Source: Pochonia chlamydosporia 170
Taxonomy: Eukaryota > Ascomycota > Sordariomycetes > Hypocreales > Clavicipitaceae
Direction: 5' to 3'
DNA length: 64,000 nt
NCBI RefSeq assembly: GCF_001653235.2
Contig: NC_035796.1
Span: forward strand, 558,001 to 622,000
The notes under the pieces: model-generated
The model's database searches: none
The model's input: the letters and a program-made list of their open reading frames with translations, nothing else
What the model was told of the DNA's origin: nothing
Program-made: the position numbers and the translations under genes
Part shown: piece by piece, positions 33,750 through 46,176 of the stretch
How the letters are laid out: each line of letters starts with the position of its first letter
Position numbering within the stretch: position 1 is the stretch's first letter

Positions 33750-34491
33750 TGCTCTCTGTTGGTTGTGTGTACCAGCAATTGCGGAAACATGAGCTCTCTA
33801 AGTTCCCTCGATGATTGGCGGTTGACGCCCCCTCGCAGTTTCTATATTTTGGTTTAAACTGCCCTCTAACTATCCCGAGATTCTCTCTCTATTCTTTCAT
33901 CTTCTACTTGTTCTTCATTTTCTGACACGGCTGTCCCTTTATCGTGTGTCTTTGTCTTTAGCACGCCTTCTTCCTAGCTGTACTATACTCCCCTTTCGCC
34001 GAGCGTAGCACACATGTCTTCTGGTTTTTGGTTTTCTCTGTGAATCGCTTATTTCACATCCTCACAAACTCTTTGCTAAGTTGTTTGATCATTTTGAACC
34101 GGTTCGCAGGGGAGTTTAGGGATTCATATTAGGTATATAAATGATGCAGGCAAAAGGCCATACGTTTGTTCATCTCGAATTATAGCAATATACAAAGTCA
34201 CTCAAGAGAAAAAGCGTTCAAAGCCGTATTCCAGATGCCACCACAGCCCTCTACATTAGAACGATGCTAAACGATATTCGCAAGGGTGAAGAAATGCAAT
34301 ACTATGTACAATTTGAATTTCCTCCTTGGTGCTGCCCAGCTATTCCCAGCTGGTGAAACGTTTGATGCTTATTTTCGTATCATGCCATGTGGTTTATTTC
34401 AAACGAATGAGCGGGGCCAGTAGGCCTTTATATTAAACAGTGCAATGATGCCGGCCAGTAGCTGTCGGTAGGCAGTCGTAATGGCTGTTAT
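33750..34491. other. Convergent intergenic region, 0.74 kb
   Basis: This is T-rich sequence between the stops of the small membrane protein and erg3, consistent with two 3' untranslated regions. A TATATAAAT at 34134-34142 has no gene downstream. Confidence 0.6.
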
Positions 34492-35645
34492 TTATTTGGT
34501 TTTCTTGGCTTCAGCTCGATCTGGGCCATATGTGCGCTCGTCGTCACCCTCAATTTCCTTGACGAATTCGTCCACAGTCTCGGATTCCTTCTTCCATTGT
34601 TTCTCTGACATCTTCTTCTCCCTCTCAAACATCCAGGCCTCGGGCATGCGATAGGTACCACCAAGGCGATCAAACGCAGTGAAGAACTGCCCGTAGTTGA
34701 CCTCGAAGCGAGAGTGGTGTAGAGAGTGGCAAGCGGCGCCATTGACTATGGGGTTGTTGGTCAAGTATTCTCCATCATGAATGAGAATGGACCAGAAGTT
34801 GACAAAAACGAAGAGCACAACGTAGGCGACTTTCTGGAGAGGGAAGATGAATGGAAAGATGTGATACGGGAGCGACTGTGCGAAACCGTCGAGCGGATGG
34901 AAAGCATGGCTCGCGTAGGGCGTGGGCATAATCCACTTGTGGTGAGGTTTATGCAGATGCTTATATACGAGGGGATGATGAAGGTATCGGTGGATCCAGT
35001 AAATACAGAAATCGGTGAAGAGTAGGAACAGAGGGAACTGGACAATGTTGTACCATAATCCAGGTCCTTCTTCCGTGGTATCGTATAGATTTCCGAAGCC
35101 TCGGACCTCGAGAAGGAATAGGGGCGCAGTGCATACGGCCATGAACGGCATTGACTTGTTGGCCTGCTTTATCTCGAGCCATATTTGGTTCTTGATAAAC
35201 TTTGGGTGGTTCAGAGTGCGCTTATCGAAAATGAGGTAGTATGACATAGTGGCAAAGATGAAATACACAAGAATGCCGAAGAACCTGCATCGAGGGAGCT
35301 TCAAGTTAGCCTGAGAACGAATTCTCACGTCTTGCTCAATAGCAGCACAATAGCGAAGAGCAACCGAGGGGCTGAGATATCGAAATCTTACCAGGTAATG
35401 AAGAAGAGTGTTGCCAGCTGACGATAGGGGTTGTCGCGAGGCAACGAGCTCATGTAGGCTGCCCGAGATGGCTGGACTTGCAAGAACTGTGTCGCGGGCT
35501 TGTAACTCCACGACGAAAAAGCCTGTGCAGATGCATTGCCAGGAGTTCCATGAGGGAAGTCGTATAAGTCGGGTCGGAATGGGTATAGGTACGCGTAGGC
35601 GTAGTCGGCAATGAAGGTATCGGTGAGTTCGAGCACGATATCCAT
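34492..35645 (-). CDS. erg3: Delta7-sterol C-5 desaturase (Erg3)
   Basis: This ER membrane di-iron enzyme introduces the C-5 double bond late in ergosterol synthesis. Exons are 35645-35392 and 35284-34492 with a 107-nt intron, giving 348 aa; yeast Erg3 is 365. The start is ATG of MDIVLELTDTF. Three histidine boxes of the fatty-acid hydroxylase superfamily are intact: HRYLHH at 183, HKPHH at 196-200 and HSLHH at 271-275. Membrane spans lie before and between them (FFGILVYFIFATMSYYLIF, PFMAVCTAPLFLL, VVLFVFVNFWSILI). WMFEREKKMSEKQWKKESE and a charged tail end the protein. Loss of this enzyme's activity is a known route to altered azole response in other fungi. It is divergent from tup1, across the 7.2-kb gap. 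Confidence 0.95.
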
Positions 35646-36526
35646 TGCGACGGCGATTTGGAGGGATGGATGATGCAAAATCGACCAAGACGCTCACTGA
35701 GCAATGCTTCGGGGGGTGGTTCGTAGGACCGGTCGTGAAGAAATACTGGTCTCGGAGCCCGGGGGGTTTTCAAATCGAAATAATGTTGTTCTTGAGGGCG
35801 GCAATCATGTCAATACTTGTAGTCACACCAAAGTGCCCATCAATGTGTGTTGTCAATCGTCAGTGTGGTGTATGAACAATGAGAGGGAACTGGGAACTTT
35901 TATTTCCAGGGACAAAAGCCCCTTGTGGTGGACCAATTCCACCAGACGACTAAAAAAATTAGGTGCTCGGAGTTTAGACGCCGATGCGAGGAAAGATGGG
36001 GCATCAGGGATGACATGGAGACACATGGAACTGGACGCAGACTGTGCAATCCTGACACTGTCACTGTCGCTCAACTTGGCTGCATGTGTGGCAACTTCAA
36101 ATGTCATTAGAATTGACTGAACCCACATCCAACTTCAATGCTGCTAGTGCTCCAAGTACGTGCTCCATGTCCGCAGATATTGATACATATACGCAGATCG
36201 TGGTCCGGTACTCCGTACTGTGACTGGTGATTGAGGTGACAGTGCGTTTAGAGCTGGCCACATAAGCGCAGGTGTCTACATGTGTGTCAATTATTTCAGT
36301 GTTGGCGCTAAACACCTTCGTTTTCACACCAGACCAGACTTCAATTGACATTAAGCAGACCGTGCTGACAGCTGTTACGAAACACATGCTGAGTATCTTC
36401 TCAGGTGGGTAGTAGAAACTAATATCGAAGCGTTACTGATCAAAAGTCCATGTCTACTGATCACGCAAAATCAAGGTCTGGTACAGTAGCACTTGACTCT
36501 TGAGCAGTCCATGTCGGCTTAGCACC

Positions 36527-36536
36527 TACCTAGGTA
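36527..36536. repeat. TACCTAGGTA palindrome
   Basis: Exact copy in the 7.2-kb gap, 34 bp before an AACATTGAA copy at 36571. Confidence 0.8.
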
Positions 36537-39500
36537 GTTGAGAGCAAACCAGACAACTTATCATCAGGCTAACATTGAACTGTCTGTGCGCATGGCTGGC
36601 CTCAGCGTGGGGGAATAACGTAAGAAAGGCAGCTCGATATCCTTCAAACCCTGACCACGGCTGCGTCTGTAGCTCATGCTGTGTAATAACACCCATACTC
36701 AAGGAGTGTCCCTCGCAGTATCAATGTCGAGGCTGTCTGGTCTCAGGGGTATTCCGGGTTTACGGTCTTCCGACCACTCCCACCCAGTCTCGAAGTTTAT
36801 GGGGCCAGGTGGCATGATGAGGAACCGGCCGGATGCCGATGCGTGCAATCAGTGATAGGGTCACAGTACCCAATACCACGTACCCAAGTTACTTAAGCAC
36901 CCTTGTTGGGGAGCTCCATGCCTCCTTGGGCAAACAGGTAAAAGTACGGAGTTGAGACTACTTTATTCAAGTGCCCTGGTTTTCTCGGTGCCTTCCCTCC
37001 TCGCCCACAGAGTTTAGTGGCCGAGCGTTCCGTGATCCATCTAGTCGTGAGGCTGCTGCTTCAATCAAATCTTGCGCTCCTGCAGGACGGTAGAGTGGCG
37101 GCAACCACGAATTTGACTGCATGTGGGCACTTCGGGCAATAAAGGACTGGACCGGTGACGATCTCCGAACGGACTTCGCGATTGATAAACATTTTCATGC
37201 CGCTACCAGACCGCGGAGGTACTACGGCTGCTAGAACGCGAATACGACAGGCGGGTCCCTGAACCCCATCTTGCCACATGCACCTTCCTCAAGTACCAGG
37301 CTTGTACGGAGTAACGGTTTGCCCAGATGTCTGGTGTTCTAATAAACATTGAAGCTGACACCCTTCATTGTCCAAACTGAGCCTCCAGTACAGGGTAAGG
37401 TGGCTACCAAGGCATGTCAAGCTCGAACTCGACGATCAAATATCCCATGACTTGGTGTTGTTTTGTGAGATCAACCTTCAGCCCATGTTGCCCAAACTGA
37501 TGTTCAAGTAAGATATTACGCTTCAATGTTCTCTTTTCTCCGTGGCCCTCGGCGCGCCAACCATGAACCATTGCCACCACCAAGGTCCAGTGTCAGAGTC
37601 AACAACCTCGCCGCTGCAGACGTCGGACAACCGCCGTATCATGATGCACACCATATTGGAGAAAAAATTGAATACAAAGACCATCGCCTTATGGGCTTGG
37701 CCTGGACCGCAAGTTGGACCTAAGGGCACAAAACAGATTGACCTGTGATGTGACACCACCGAATGGGAAAGGTCTGGTTGGCAAGCTTCCCGTGAGATCG
37801 CCAAAGATGGGACATGGAGTCACAGAGCACCAAGCCACGGCAGCTGAAATTACATGCGACATAAAGTAGCAGAGACTCACAATGACACAAAAACGGAGAG
37901 ATAAACGCCTACATATCTAGATACACCAGGGGTGCGAGGTAGTCTGGTCTGATTCTGCAGGACAATCAGCCTGCGGGTGTACTCTGCACCCGCGACAGTA
38001 CGTAGATCTTAAGCTTATGCATCAATGTCATCAGAGCGAACTCATGCCAGCTGCCGTTCTATGGCATACCTACGTAAGTAAAGTATCAATTGAAGAAAGT
38101 GTATATTCACTGTTTTTACATCGGATGGATTCAACATCCATGTATGGAGCTGCGGACTCGTGGGAGGGTCCCGTCCCCTACATGTACTGGTCAACTAACT
38201 GGCTGAGACGAGACACGCCATGCCGGTTGGTTGCGGAATCAAATCTCGACGCTTGACTCACTATGTAAGACATAGAATGACGCTGTGGAGGGGTGTTTAA
38301 GTTCATCTGAGGCCGTGGTAGCTCTCAGACTGATACACAACATCACAACCTCTCAGACCAAGTGGCCGCGATGTCCCGACAGATATCGAGACCTTGGTTG
38401 CAAAGTACCCAAATTGAAAGAACATGAAAATGTTCACATACCCAGCGACGCTTACGGAGTAGCGCCCTCAGTTTCCAGGGACTCGACCGGGCAGCAATGC
38501 GCTCACCCATCCACCTACAGGACAAGGTACTTTGGAGGACTACAACTGTGTGATGTTTGCCAGAATCCCGACAACCTCATGGGCAGTCACTACATGTATA
38601 TATGGTTCTCGGCGTTGATGCACATCAGCACGCATATTTAAAGCTAGTTCCGGTGAATAATGGACGGATATTGAGGTGGTACAAGTTGTGAAATTTGGCC
38701 GCGGGACATTATGCACCTCTTGACAATGTTGCTTGGCTCGGCTGCAGCTTAGTAACAGTTTGTACCATCAAGACCATGGTTTTTGGCCATGGAAAGGTCA
38801 AGATGGTCGACTACCTAGGTATTCAGCAGCGCACCGCCCATTGACGGTCAGCAAGATGGACAGGGAGAATCGATGAAATGAGATGGCATGCAACAAACAA
38901 GCAGGATGGAGAACCGCATTTCAATGTTGACGTGGCCGGCCCAAGGGGAAAGTAAAAGAAACGTATGAGAAGGGAAACGATGGCAAACAACATTGCTCTT
39001 CTTTTGGTAGCCCTGCACGCCACTGGCGGTGATGCACGAGGCGTTGATTGCTTTGAACCAGACAAGACATTGACACAACATTGACCTGCAACCTCAGACA
39101 AGTCGTGACAACTTCCTACCTACTCGGTAGGTAGTGTGGACAAGATGGCCGGGCTGGTTCAATTGGACAGAGTGCTGTGCTGAGTACCTAGGTACATACA
39201 GTACAGGGAGCAACATGCAGCCGGGAAGGACCCACCAGACATCAATTGATGGACCATCAGCCCCCACATGTCTGGCACCCTTGACTGTGATGGTGGCACG
39301 GTGGTGGATTGGGGTCGGCCTTTTCCAGCCTAGCACTTTTCGAGCTCCATTACTAGTGGCAAGCTTTTACTCCATATTTGCCTTGCCAAACTTGACATGC
39401 TCTCTCTGTGTGGTTCGTGCGCTCACAACCAGCAACGATTTAGTATCTGCATACCTAGTATGTAGCCTTTCAACATATGTTAACATGGACAAACAACAAC

Positions 39501-40409
39501 AGTCTGGCGCTAGCAGTTGGTATCTGCTTTGCAGTGGTAAGGCACATGCCGTGGCCTTAAATGTCTGCACATGTGGTCAGACCAAGTCCGAGTGCGCCAG
39601 GCGCTAGGCAATGAGGTCATATCATTGAATGCACTCAATAGGTGGCGAATCTTTCCTCGGGGCTGTATTTACCACGGAAGGTATCTCTACATGCTTGAAC
39701 TACCTTGATATTCACCGTTGGCACTTGAGTCGAGCTGGTGCATTAAGTGCGTATGACCATGCACTGCTGCCATACATACTTAAGTACAATCAGTCAATCG
39801 AGGACGCTTTGCCGAGGCTGGATACTTTAGCAAAACCTCATGAACAAATATCAATAATTGGTAGCCCGACTGTCAAGTCCCAATTGACGCAATGGCTGGT
39901 TGGCTTCCAACACAGGAAATTACATCTGGCAGACACCAAATGGATTGAAAAAGCCACAATGCTGAAAACGTATAAATTTAGCATGTCTTTGTATCAGGCT
40001 ATCGGAAGAAGGCATGTGTGCATTCATCGGTACGTAAAATATGGAGTGATGACTCAATAGTTCCAAGCGCAAATGTGGCCACTTTTTGCAGGGTGCTGCA
40101 TAGGGGTTTTGGAACTTGACATTAAATGGACATGCAACATGGACCCAGCTTTGACAAGAGCCCATCGACCACTTGACTTGAGCAAACATCCAGTCATCAG
40201 CCTACAGGGATGACGATGGGCAACAGGGATGATGGAACCAGGCCAGGTTCCAGCGGTTCTGATGCATGCATGTGTGCTCCAATGTTCTAGTTGCCTGGGG
40301 CTTGCCCATCATCAGACTCCATCAATTAACTGGTCTCTGTCGACACATCAAATGCATGCATGCACTTGACTGGTCTGGTGCAGACCACCGAGAGCCAACG
40401 AAAACCACC

Positions 40410-40439
40410 AGACCAGCCCAGACCAGACCAGACCAGACA
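40410..40439. repeat. GACCA tandem tract
   Basis: Repeated GACCA/CCAGA units, with one GCC interruption, form this tract. The same CCAGAC/GTCTGG word recurs at many other intergenic positions. Confidence 0.8.
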
Positions 40440-40801
40440 ACACTGAGGGGACAAGCCAACACGGCGCATTACCAGACATTTGATGACTTTTTCGACGATG
40501 TCGAAGCTTTTCAGTGTGCACGCATCGGAAACCGGAGCGGAGTGGGAGAAACGCAAGGTTAGATGAGCACAGACTCGACTCGACGTTTTCTTTGATCGTG
40601 TCTGGTCTGGCGACATACCCACGTTCGCGCATTATGGTATTGACTGACATCAGAACATGCCTGGTGAACCTGACTTGCTATCCTGGCTTTTTCAATAGTG
40701 ATTCAACGTGGCACCGTGATGAGTGACGAGGAGCGTGTGCCATGGCTTATCCACATCTCCTGGTGCAGAATTCGAGTGCCCAGTTTTTAACCTACATCCA
40801 A

Positions 40802-40848
40802 GTACCTATCTACTTTACTACCTAGTAGATACCTGGGTAGATAGGTAC
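40802..40848. repeat. 12-bp perfect inverted repeat
   Basis: GTACCTATCTAC at 40802-40813 and GTAGATAGGTAC at 40837-40848 are exact reverse complements, with a 23-base spacer that itself contains CCTAGTAG-like sequence. Confidence 0.85.
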
Positions 40849-41369
40849 CCGGATACTGAAAATGAATGTAATTGAACTGACAGCCATGCTACACCTCGAT
40901 ATCCTTTATGGTACCACTGTGAAGGTTTAACCCATCCTCCCGCTATCAGAACATTGACCCCATAATGCAAACTAGCAGGAGTGGAATCATTAATTTACCT
41001 AGTACATCAAAGAATCGAAAACAAAACTCAAGACAACCCGCCTCGTTGATAGCAAGCTAGGATGTCATGCTCCATGCCTTCTAAGTTTGTATTTGAAGTA
41101 CGAAGTACAGAGTACATGCAATCCAGTCTTCAACAGCAACATGCCTCGCCAGGAGGAGCACACATGCAAACAGTTTTACTAGGTACTTATTAAGTACTCC
41201 ATACCTGGGTAAAAATGAGCGACGAACCTTGAAGAGTTCCATGCCCAGCCTGCTGGTATCAAGGTACCTAGGCGGTGGGAAGCTTCACTCGACGGCGCCA
41301 CGGCTGGCGGCTCATCGGGGGCGTTGTGCAGTTGGAGGCTCTTCAAGTTGCCCGCCCCCACAAGCAAAC

Positions 41370-41390
41370 TTCAATGTTGGCTTCAATGTT
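41370..41390. repeat. Two tandem TTCAATGTTGGC units
   Basis: Two copies of the AACATTGAA motif (reverse orientation) sit 12 bp apart in the same direction. Confidence 0.85.
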
Positions 41391-42333
41391 GGCTTCCTAA
41401 AGTCGATGGGTCAATACCAGACCTATTTGGGAGACATCATATGGACCACGCAGCATGTCCCAACTAACAGGAACCTTGAAACCAACCAGAAAGTGATCGA
41501 AGGTACCCCTGTCCGTCCCTGTCGACTGGTCTCAAAACGTTGGGTTTACGATGTACGGAGTAGTTCAAGTCCAGTCTGGCTCAATCCCGTCCTCCAGATA
41601 GCCACAGTGCTTCTAGGTGTGGCACCAGTCAGCCTCCGTCGTTCAGGCCTGGTGCACATGTGGCGTCTTCAAGGGCCGAGCTGCGACAGTCAATTTTTTT
41701 TTTGTTTGGCCCCAGCCAGCTCCCTTTAACTCTAATACGGAGGTACGTACACCATGTTGAAGTCAGTCACACCTCGGTGAACTTGGACAGTTTGGAGCGG
41801 CTCTCAATCACTCGAAGCTGGATCTGGACGAAATCGCAGCCTCCTGAAGTGCTAAGGTAAGTAGGTGCTCACTTTCTTAGGTAATCTTGAGCTTCGATGG
41901 TTCAAATGCTGACTTGACGTGACGTGACTTGACATTCATCAAACAACCAAATGCACTCACATTGTGAGAGTCTGGCGTTGTGAAAGTTCCCAACACACCA
42001 GTTGACGCCTCCCACGCGCAAGACGCACAAATGTCTGGTGCAAGCAAACGCCCCCCCTACTCCCCAGCTTAGATCACCGTCCCCGGACAAGATAGAATCA
42101 TGCCCAGAGTCGACAGTCTCGTTTCGACACCCTCGGCCGCCTTGCCGCCCTTGAATGTTCTGAAGTTCCCGGACACGCCCCCTCCACAGCTGAGACACGC
42201 GCTAAGAATTACCACAGGCCCCTGCTTCATGCCCCCTGCACCCACCCAGCCGGCTGCTTTTGGGACTCAGCGCCCCACATATACACCATGGGCGGACTGC
42301 AGCCCCAAGGAGCCCACACACAGACCATTGCCC

Positions 42334-42361
42334 CCATGCTCCATGCTCCATGCTCCATGCT
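42334..42361. repeat. CCATGCT tandem repeat, four units
   Basis: Four perfect 7-bp units lie about 525 bp upstream of the tup1 ATG. Each contains an ATG, and the 7-bp period puts successive ATGs in different frames. If transcribed as leader they would be upstream start codons. Confidence 0.9.
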
Positions 42362-42883
42362 CCAACAAGCCCATGCCCCATGCGAGAGGGCCCGGTGCCC
42401 GCTGGCCGTGCAGCCCATAGAAACAGTCGCTGAGAGAGCTCCACTAATCCCATCATCCCCGGCAGCAGCCTTTTTGCTTCCTCCATCACTTTCTTTCCTT
42501 TTCACCTTTTCACCTTTTTCCCTTCCCCCTTCCCACCATCTCCACCAACACCAAACACCTCAAATTCGCTTCTTCATTGCCGTCGTCACTCGTCGTCTAC
42601 CATCGCGACGCTCGGCCGACCGTCGCGGATAATCCATCGCGCCTCTCGAGCAGCTTCGTCCCTGCATCCTTCGCCGCTCGGTGACGGCCAGCGGCTGACG
42701 AGCTCCACTGTCATTTGTCGGCGTTGTTGGCGCGCCTGCTGTCCTCGACCCAGCTGTGAAATCCGCAGTTCGAGGGGGAAATAATTGGCTGCGATTGCGC
42801 GACAGCCTCGACGCTGATACGCCTTTGGAGAGCCAACATACAGAGTACCGAGAGATTATTGCTCAGAAATCGAAGCCATCAAC

Positions 42884-44926
42884 ATGTCCATGTATTCTCA
42901 TCGCGGCATGGGCGCCGTTCCCCCCGGGAACTCTGCCCGCCTCAATGAGCTCCTCGATCAAATCAGAGCTGAATTTGAAACTCAACTTCGTCAGGCCGAA
43001 GGTTTTGAGCACCAGAGTATGTGGATAATTAGCCTAGCTTTGTTTCCGACCCAATCGCCTAGACTTTTGCCTGCTAACAATGCGATGCGCTCCAACAGTT
43101 TCAGCCCAAGTTAGCGAGATGCAGCTCGTTCGGGAAAAAGTATATGCAATGGAACAGACCCACATGACCTTGAAGCAAAAGTATGTCAATTTGTTCCTTT
43201 GTATGATTTATATACAGTATTTCTAAAGACTCCTGTAGGTATGAGGAGGAAATCAGCATGCTTCGGCATCAACTCGAAAATGCGCGCAAAGGCGGCCCTC
43301 AGCCGGGCATGCCTGGGCCACCCCAGCACCCGGGTCCATCTCAACAGCCACCATCGATTGCTCCAGGAAATGGCCTCTTCAGCGGCATAATGGCAGGTGG
43401 AAATCAAGCTGGATTGGCACCTCCAAATCAACAACCACATGCTCCTCCCCAGGAGCAGCAGTTGGGCCCTCAGCACCAGATGGGCCAGGGCCCGCCTGGC
43501 CTTCCTGTTCCTCCGCCGCACCCTAATGCACAACAGCCGCCATACCAACAAGGCTACCCTCAAGGCCCTGTTTCGAACGGAATGGGCCCTCAGCCGCCTC
43601 AAAGCACTGCTTCACCTGGCCCAGGACGACGAGGGGTTGGGCGCCCGCCAAACGCCGTTGGACCTGCCACTCCCCAGATCAACACTCCCGTTCCGTATCC
43701 TGGCAATGCTCAATCGCCCCAGGTTAGCCATCCGACACCCGATCACGCTCGCATGGGCGGTCCTCGAGCGCCTCCTGTTGGCAATGCCTTGGGTGACCTT
43801 GAAGTCGATTCCGTTGCACCGCACAACAAGAAGACTGGCACTGATTGGTACGCCATCTTCAATCCTGCTGTCCAGCGTGTCCTGGATGTGGATCTTGTCC
43901 ATTCACTTGCACACGAGAGTGTTGTGTGCTGCGTTAGATTCAGCCATGACGGTAAATACGTGGCCACTGGCTGTAACAGATCTGCTCAGATTTTTGATGT
44001 GTCAAGTGGTGAGAAGGTGTGTGTCTTGGAGGATCATAATGCCCAAGATATGACAGCCGATCTGTATATTCGCAGTGTGTGCTTCAGTCCTGACGGCCGC
44101 TATCTGGCCACTGGCGCTGAAGACAAACTCATCCGTGTAAGTTTTTTTATTTCGCAAACATTCCGCCGTCCAAGATTTGATTGTCTTTTTGAGTATCCGG
44201 TGCAATTGACGAGACTGATAATTTGGGATTTAGGTTTGGGACATCCAATCAAGAACCATTCGCAATCATTTTTCTGGCCACGAACAAGATATCTATTCCC
44301 TCGATTTTGCACGTGATGGGCGAACAATTGCATCTGGCAGCGGCGACCGAACAGTTCGACTGTGGGATATTGAGCAAGGTACCAACACATTAACATTGAC
44401 CATTGAGGATGGCGTCACTACTGTGGCAATCTCCCCCGACACGCAATATGTTGCTGCAGGGTCTTTGGACAAGAGTGTCCGTGTGTGGGACATTCACTCT
44501 GGATTTTTGGTGGAGCGTCTTGAGGGTCCTGACGGCCATAAGGATTCTGTCTACTCGGTTGCATTCTCGCCAAATGGAAAGGATCTAGTCAGCGGCAGTT
44601 TGGATCGAACTATCAAGATGTGGGAGCTTAGCTCCCCACGTGGAGGACAGAGTGCTGCCCCCAAGGGCGGCAAGTGTGTCAAGACTTTTGAGGGCCATCG
44701 CGACTTCGTGCTGTCCGTTGCGTTGACACCCGATGCTAACTGGGTCTTGTCGGGTTCAAAGGATCGTGGTGTTCAATTCTGGGACCCTCGCACCGGCACC
44801 ACACAGCTGATGCTGCAGGGGCACAAGAATTCTGTTATCTCAGTGGCCCCGAGCCCCCAGGGTACCTACTTTGCCACGGGATCGGGCGACATGAAGGCAC
44901 GAATCTGGTCATACCGCCCATACTAA
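42884..44926 (+). CDS. rcoA: Transcriptional corepressor Tup1/RcoA (WD40 protein)
   Basis: Tup1 acts with Ssn6/Cyc8 as a global corepressor in the nucleus, controlling development and carbon response in filamentous fungi. Exons are 42884-43016, 43099-43180, 43239-44136 and 44234-44926, giving 601 aa. The N-terminal coiled coil used for tetramerisation lies at about 15-95 ([40 protein letters not shown]). A Pro/Gln/Gly-rich linker reaches about 255 and is followed by [19 protein letters not shown], a strong Tup1 signature. Seven WD40 blades follow, with [59 protein letters not shown] and a final [15 protein letters not shown]. Length matches Neurospora RCO-1. It converges on rmp1. Confidence 0.98.
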
Positions 44927-45354
44927 TGCGCAGGAGATTCAAGCCTGCATTGTAAGAGATACATGCATGTTAAAGTAGAGGGCATTATGAGAAGTGAAAG
45001 TCTTCGGTTACAATGAGCGGGAAGAGGGAGTTGACTATTGAAACTTGGGGCGGGAAGTTACTACAGTGCTTACCAGAGTTTTGGGGAAACACTGGGGATG
45101 GCGCATGGGCAGAAAAGACAAAGACGCAAAACACTTTGTACGGGCTTTAGGGATCGTGTGTAGGTAATTTGCCGGTATCTTTTTTCTGTAATCTGGTCTT
45201 TTTTTTCTTCAAAATATAATCATTCTTTATTACTTGGGTGATTCTTGCTCAGTTATTTGTCGTGATGTGTGTACTTTGAGTATCAATAGAAGTCAAAGGT
45301 TGACCATCAACATATTCAGCCACCAGCACAAACCTCGAAATTGAGGCGGCAGAG
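44927..45354. other. Convergent intergenic region, 428 bp
   Basis: Holds the 3' ends of tup1 and rmp1. No gene seen. Confidence 0.65.
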
Positions 45355-46176
45355 CTATGATAGGGAGCCAAATAAACTAGATAATTCATCACCAGAGCTC
45401 TTCTTCCTTTTCTTTTGCCTCTTGTTCCCCTCTGCTGCACCCTTGGATGTTTGATCGGTACTCAACTTTGGCTCGGTTCGGTTGTGCTTCTTTGACTGGG
45501 TGACAATGTTAACCCGGCTGTCGGTCTGTGACACAGCACCTCTAGAAATCACTACACCTCTGTCGAGATGTTCGATATTCGCAATGGAAAGCGAGTTATG
45601 CAACGTGGAATCGGTAGACTTTTGTGCCAGTGGAATTGCCTCAGCCGCTGCCGCGCCCTCTGGTAACAGAGGCGATAAGAAATCATGGACCTGGCCAAGT
45701 ACAGCAAGTAGCAACAAGCCCAACGGCGCATGCTGGTTATCTGCGGCTAGTTGACTGAAGCCACTATGGCGAGTCAATGAAAAGCTGAGGCGGTTGAGAA
45801 GATACACATGTAGGTTGACTCACAGAAAAGCTCGTGGCAGGATGTGGCTATTCAGCCAAGATGCTCGGGCGATAATCTTATCAGCGCGACTGCGACTGGA
45901 ATCCAAGGACTTCCAGTCTAAACACTGGGCAAGAGACTGGAGGGAGCGGCGCAGTATTCCAAATGTCGACCACCAGTGGGAAGCACGGTGCTGGTTGTGA
46001 TGTCGATGGTTGAACGCATTGAGCATTGGTAGTATGACAGTCAATGACTCATGGGCTTGTTGGAGACGGGTCGAGGAAGAGCCGTGTTCATCATTTGCGG
46101 AGGGTTTTGATGACGATGGTGGTGATGGTGACTGGTGTAAATTCTGGCGTTGGGCAAGCTGTGCCCGCCGCGCCAT
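45355..46176 (-). CDS. rmp1: RNase MRP protein subunit Rmp1
   Basis: Rmp1 is the protein that distinguishes RNase MRP from RNase P; the complex cleaves pre-rRNA at site A3. Exons are 46176-45824 and 45763-45355 with a 60-nt intron, giving 253 aa. The family motif is clear in exon 1: a helical region LPMLNAFNHRHHNQHRASHW, then WSTFGILRRSLQSLAQCL, equivalent to the HRNKNQHR...WW block of yeast Rmp1. ARASWLNSHILPRAFLGFSQ spans the splice, and LGLLLLAVLGQVHDFL follows. The C-terminus is Lys/Arg-rich (NKRQKKRKKSSGDELSSLFG), typical of a nucleolar protein. It converges on tup1 and is divergent from avt1. Confidence 0.88.

Larger units (their letters stand above)
35646..42883. other. 7.2-kb region without recognisable genes
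   Basis: This is the largest gap in the window, between divergent erg3 and tup1. No open frame has coding character. It is the richest area for short dispersed motifs: AACATTGAA at 36571, 37345, 37522, 38920, 41370 and 41382; TACCTAGGTA at 36527, 38812 and 39185; TACGGAGTA at 36209, 37305, 38453 and 41554; GACCA runs near 40410-40439; and a perfect inverted repeat at 40802-40848. The last 800 bp or so are CT-rich and probably hold the tup1 promoter and leader. Confidence 0.65.

Noticed and set aside
40404..40441. Possible CRISPR-like or satellite repeat
   Set aside because: Unit is 5 bp with no spacers, and the genome is eukaryotic; it is a simple repeat.
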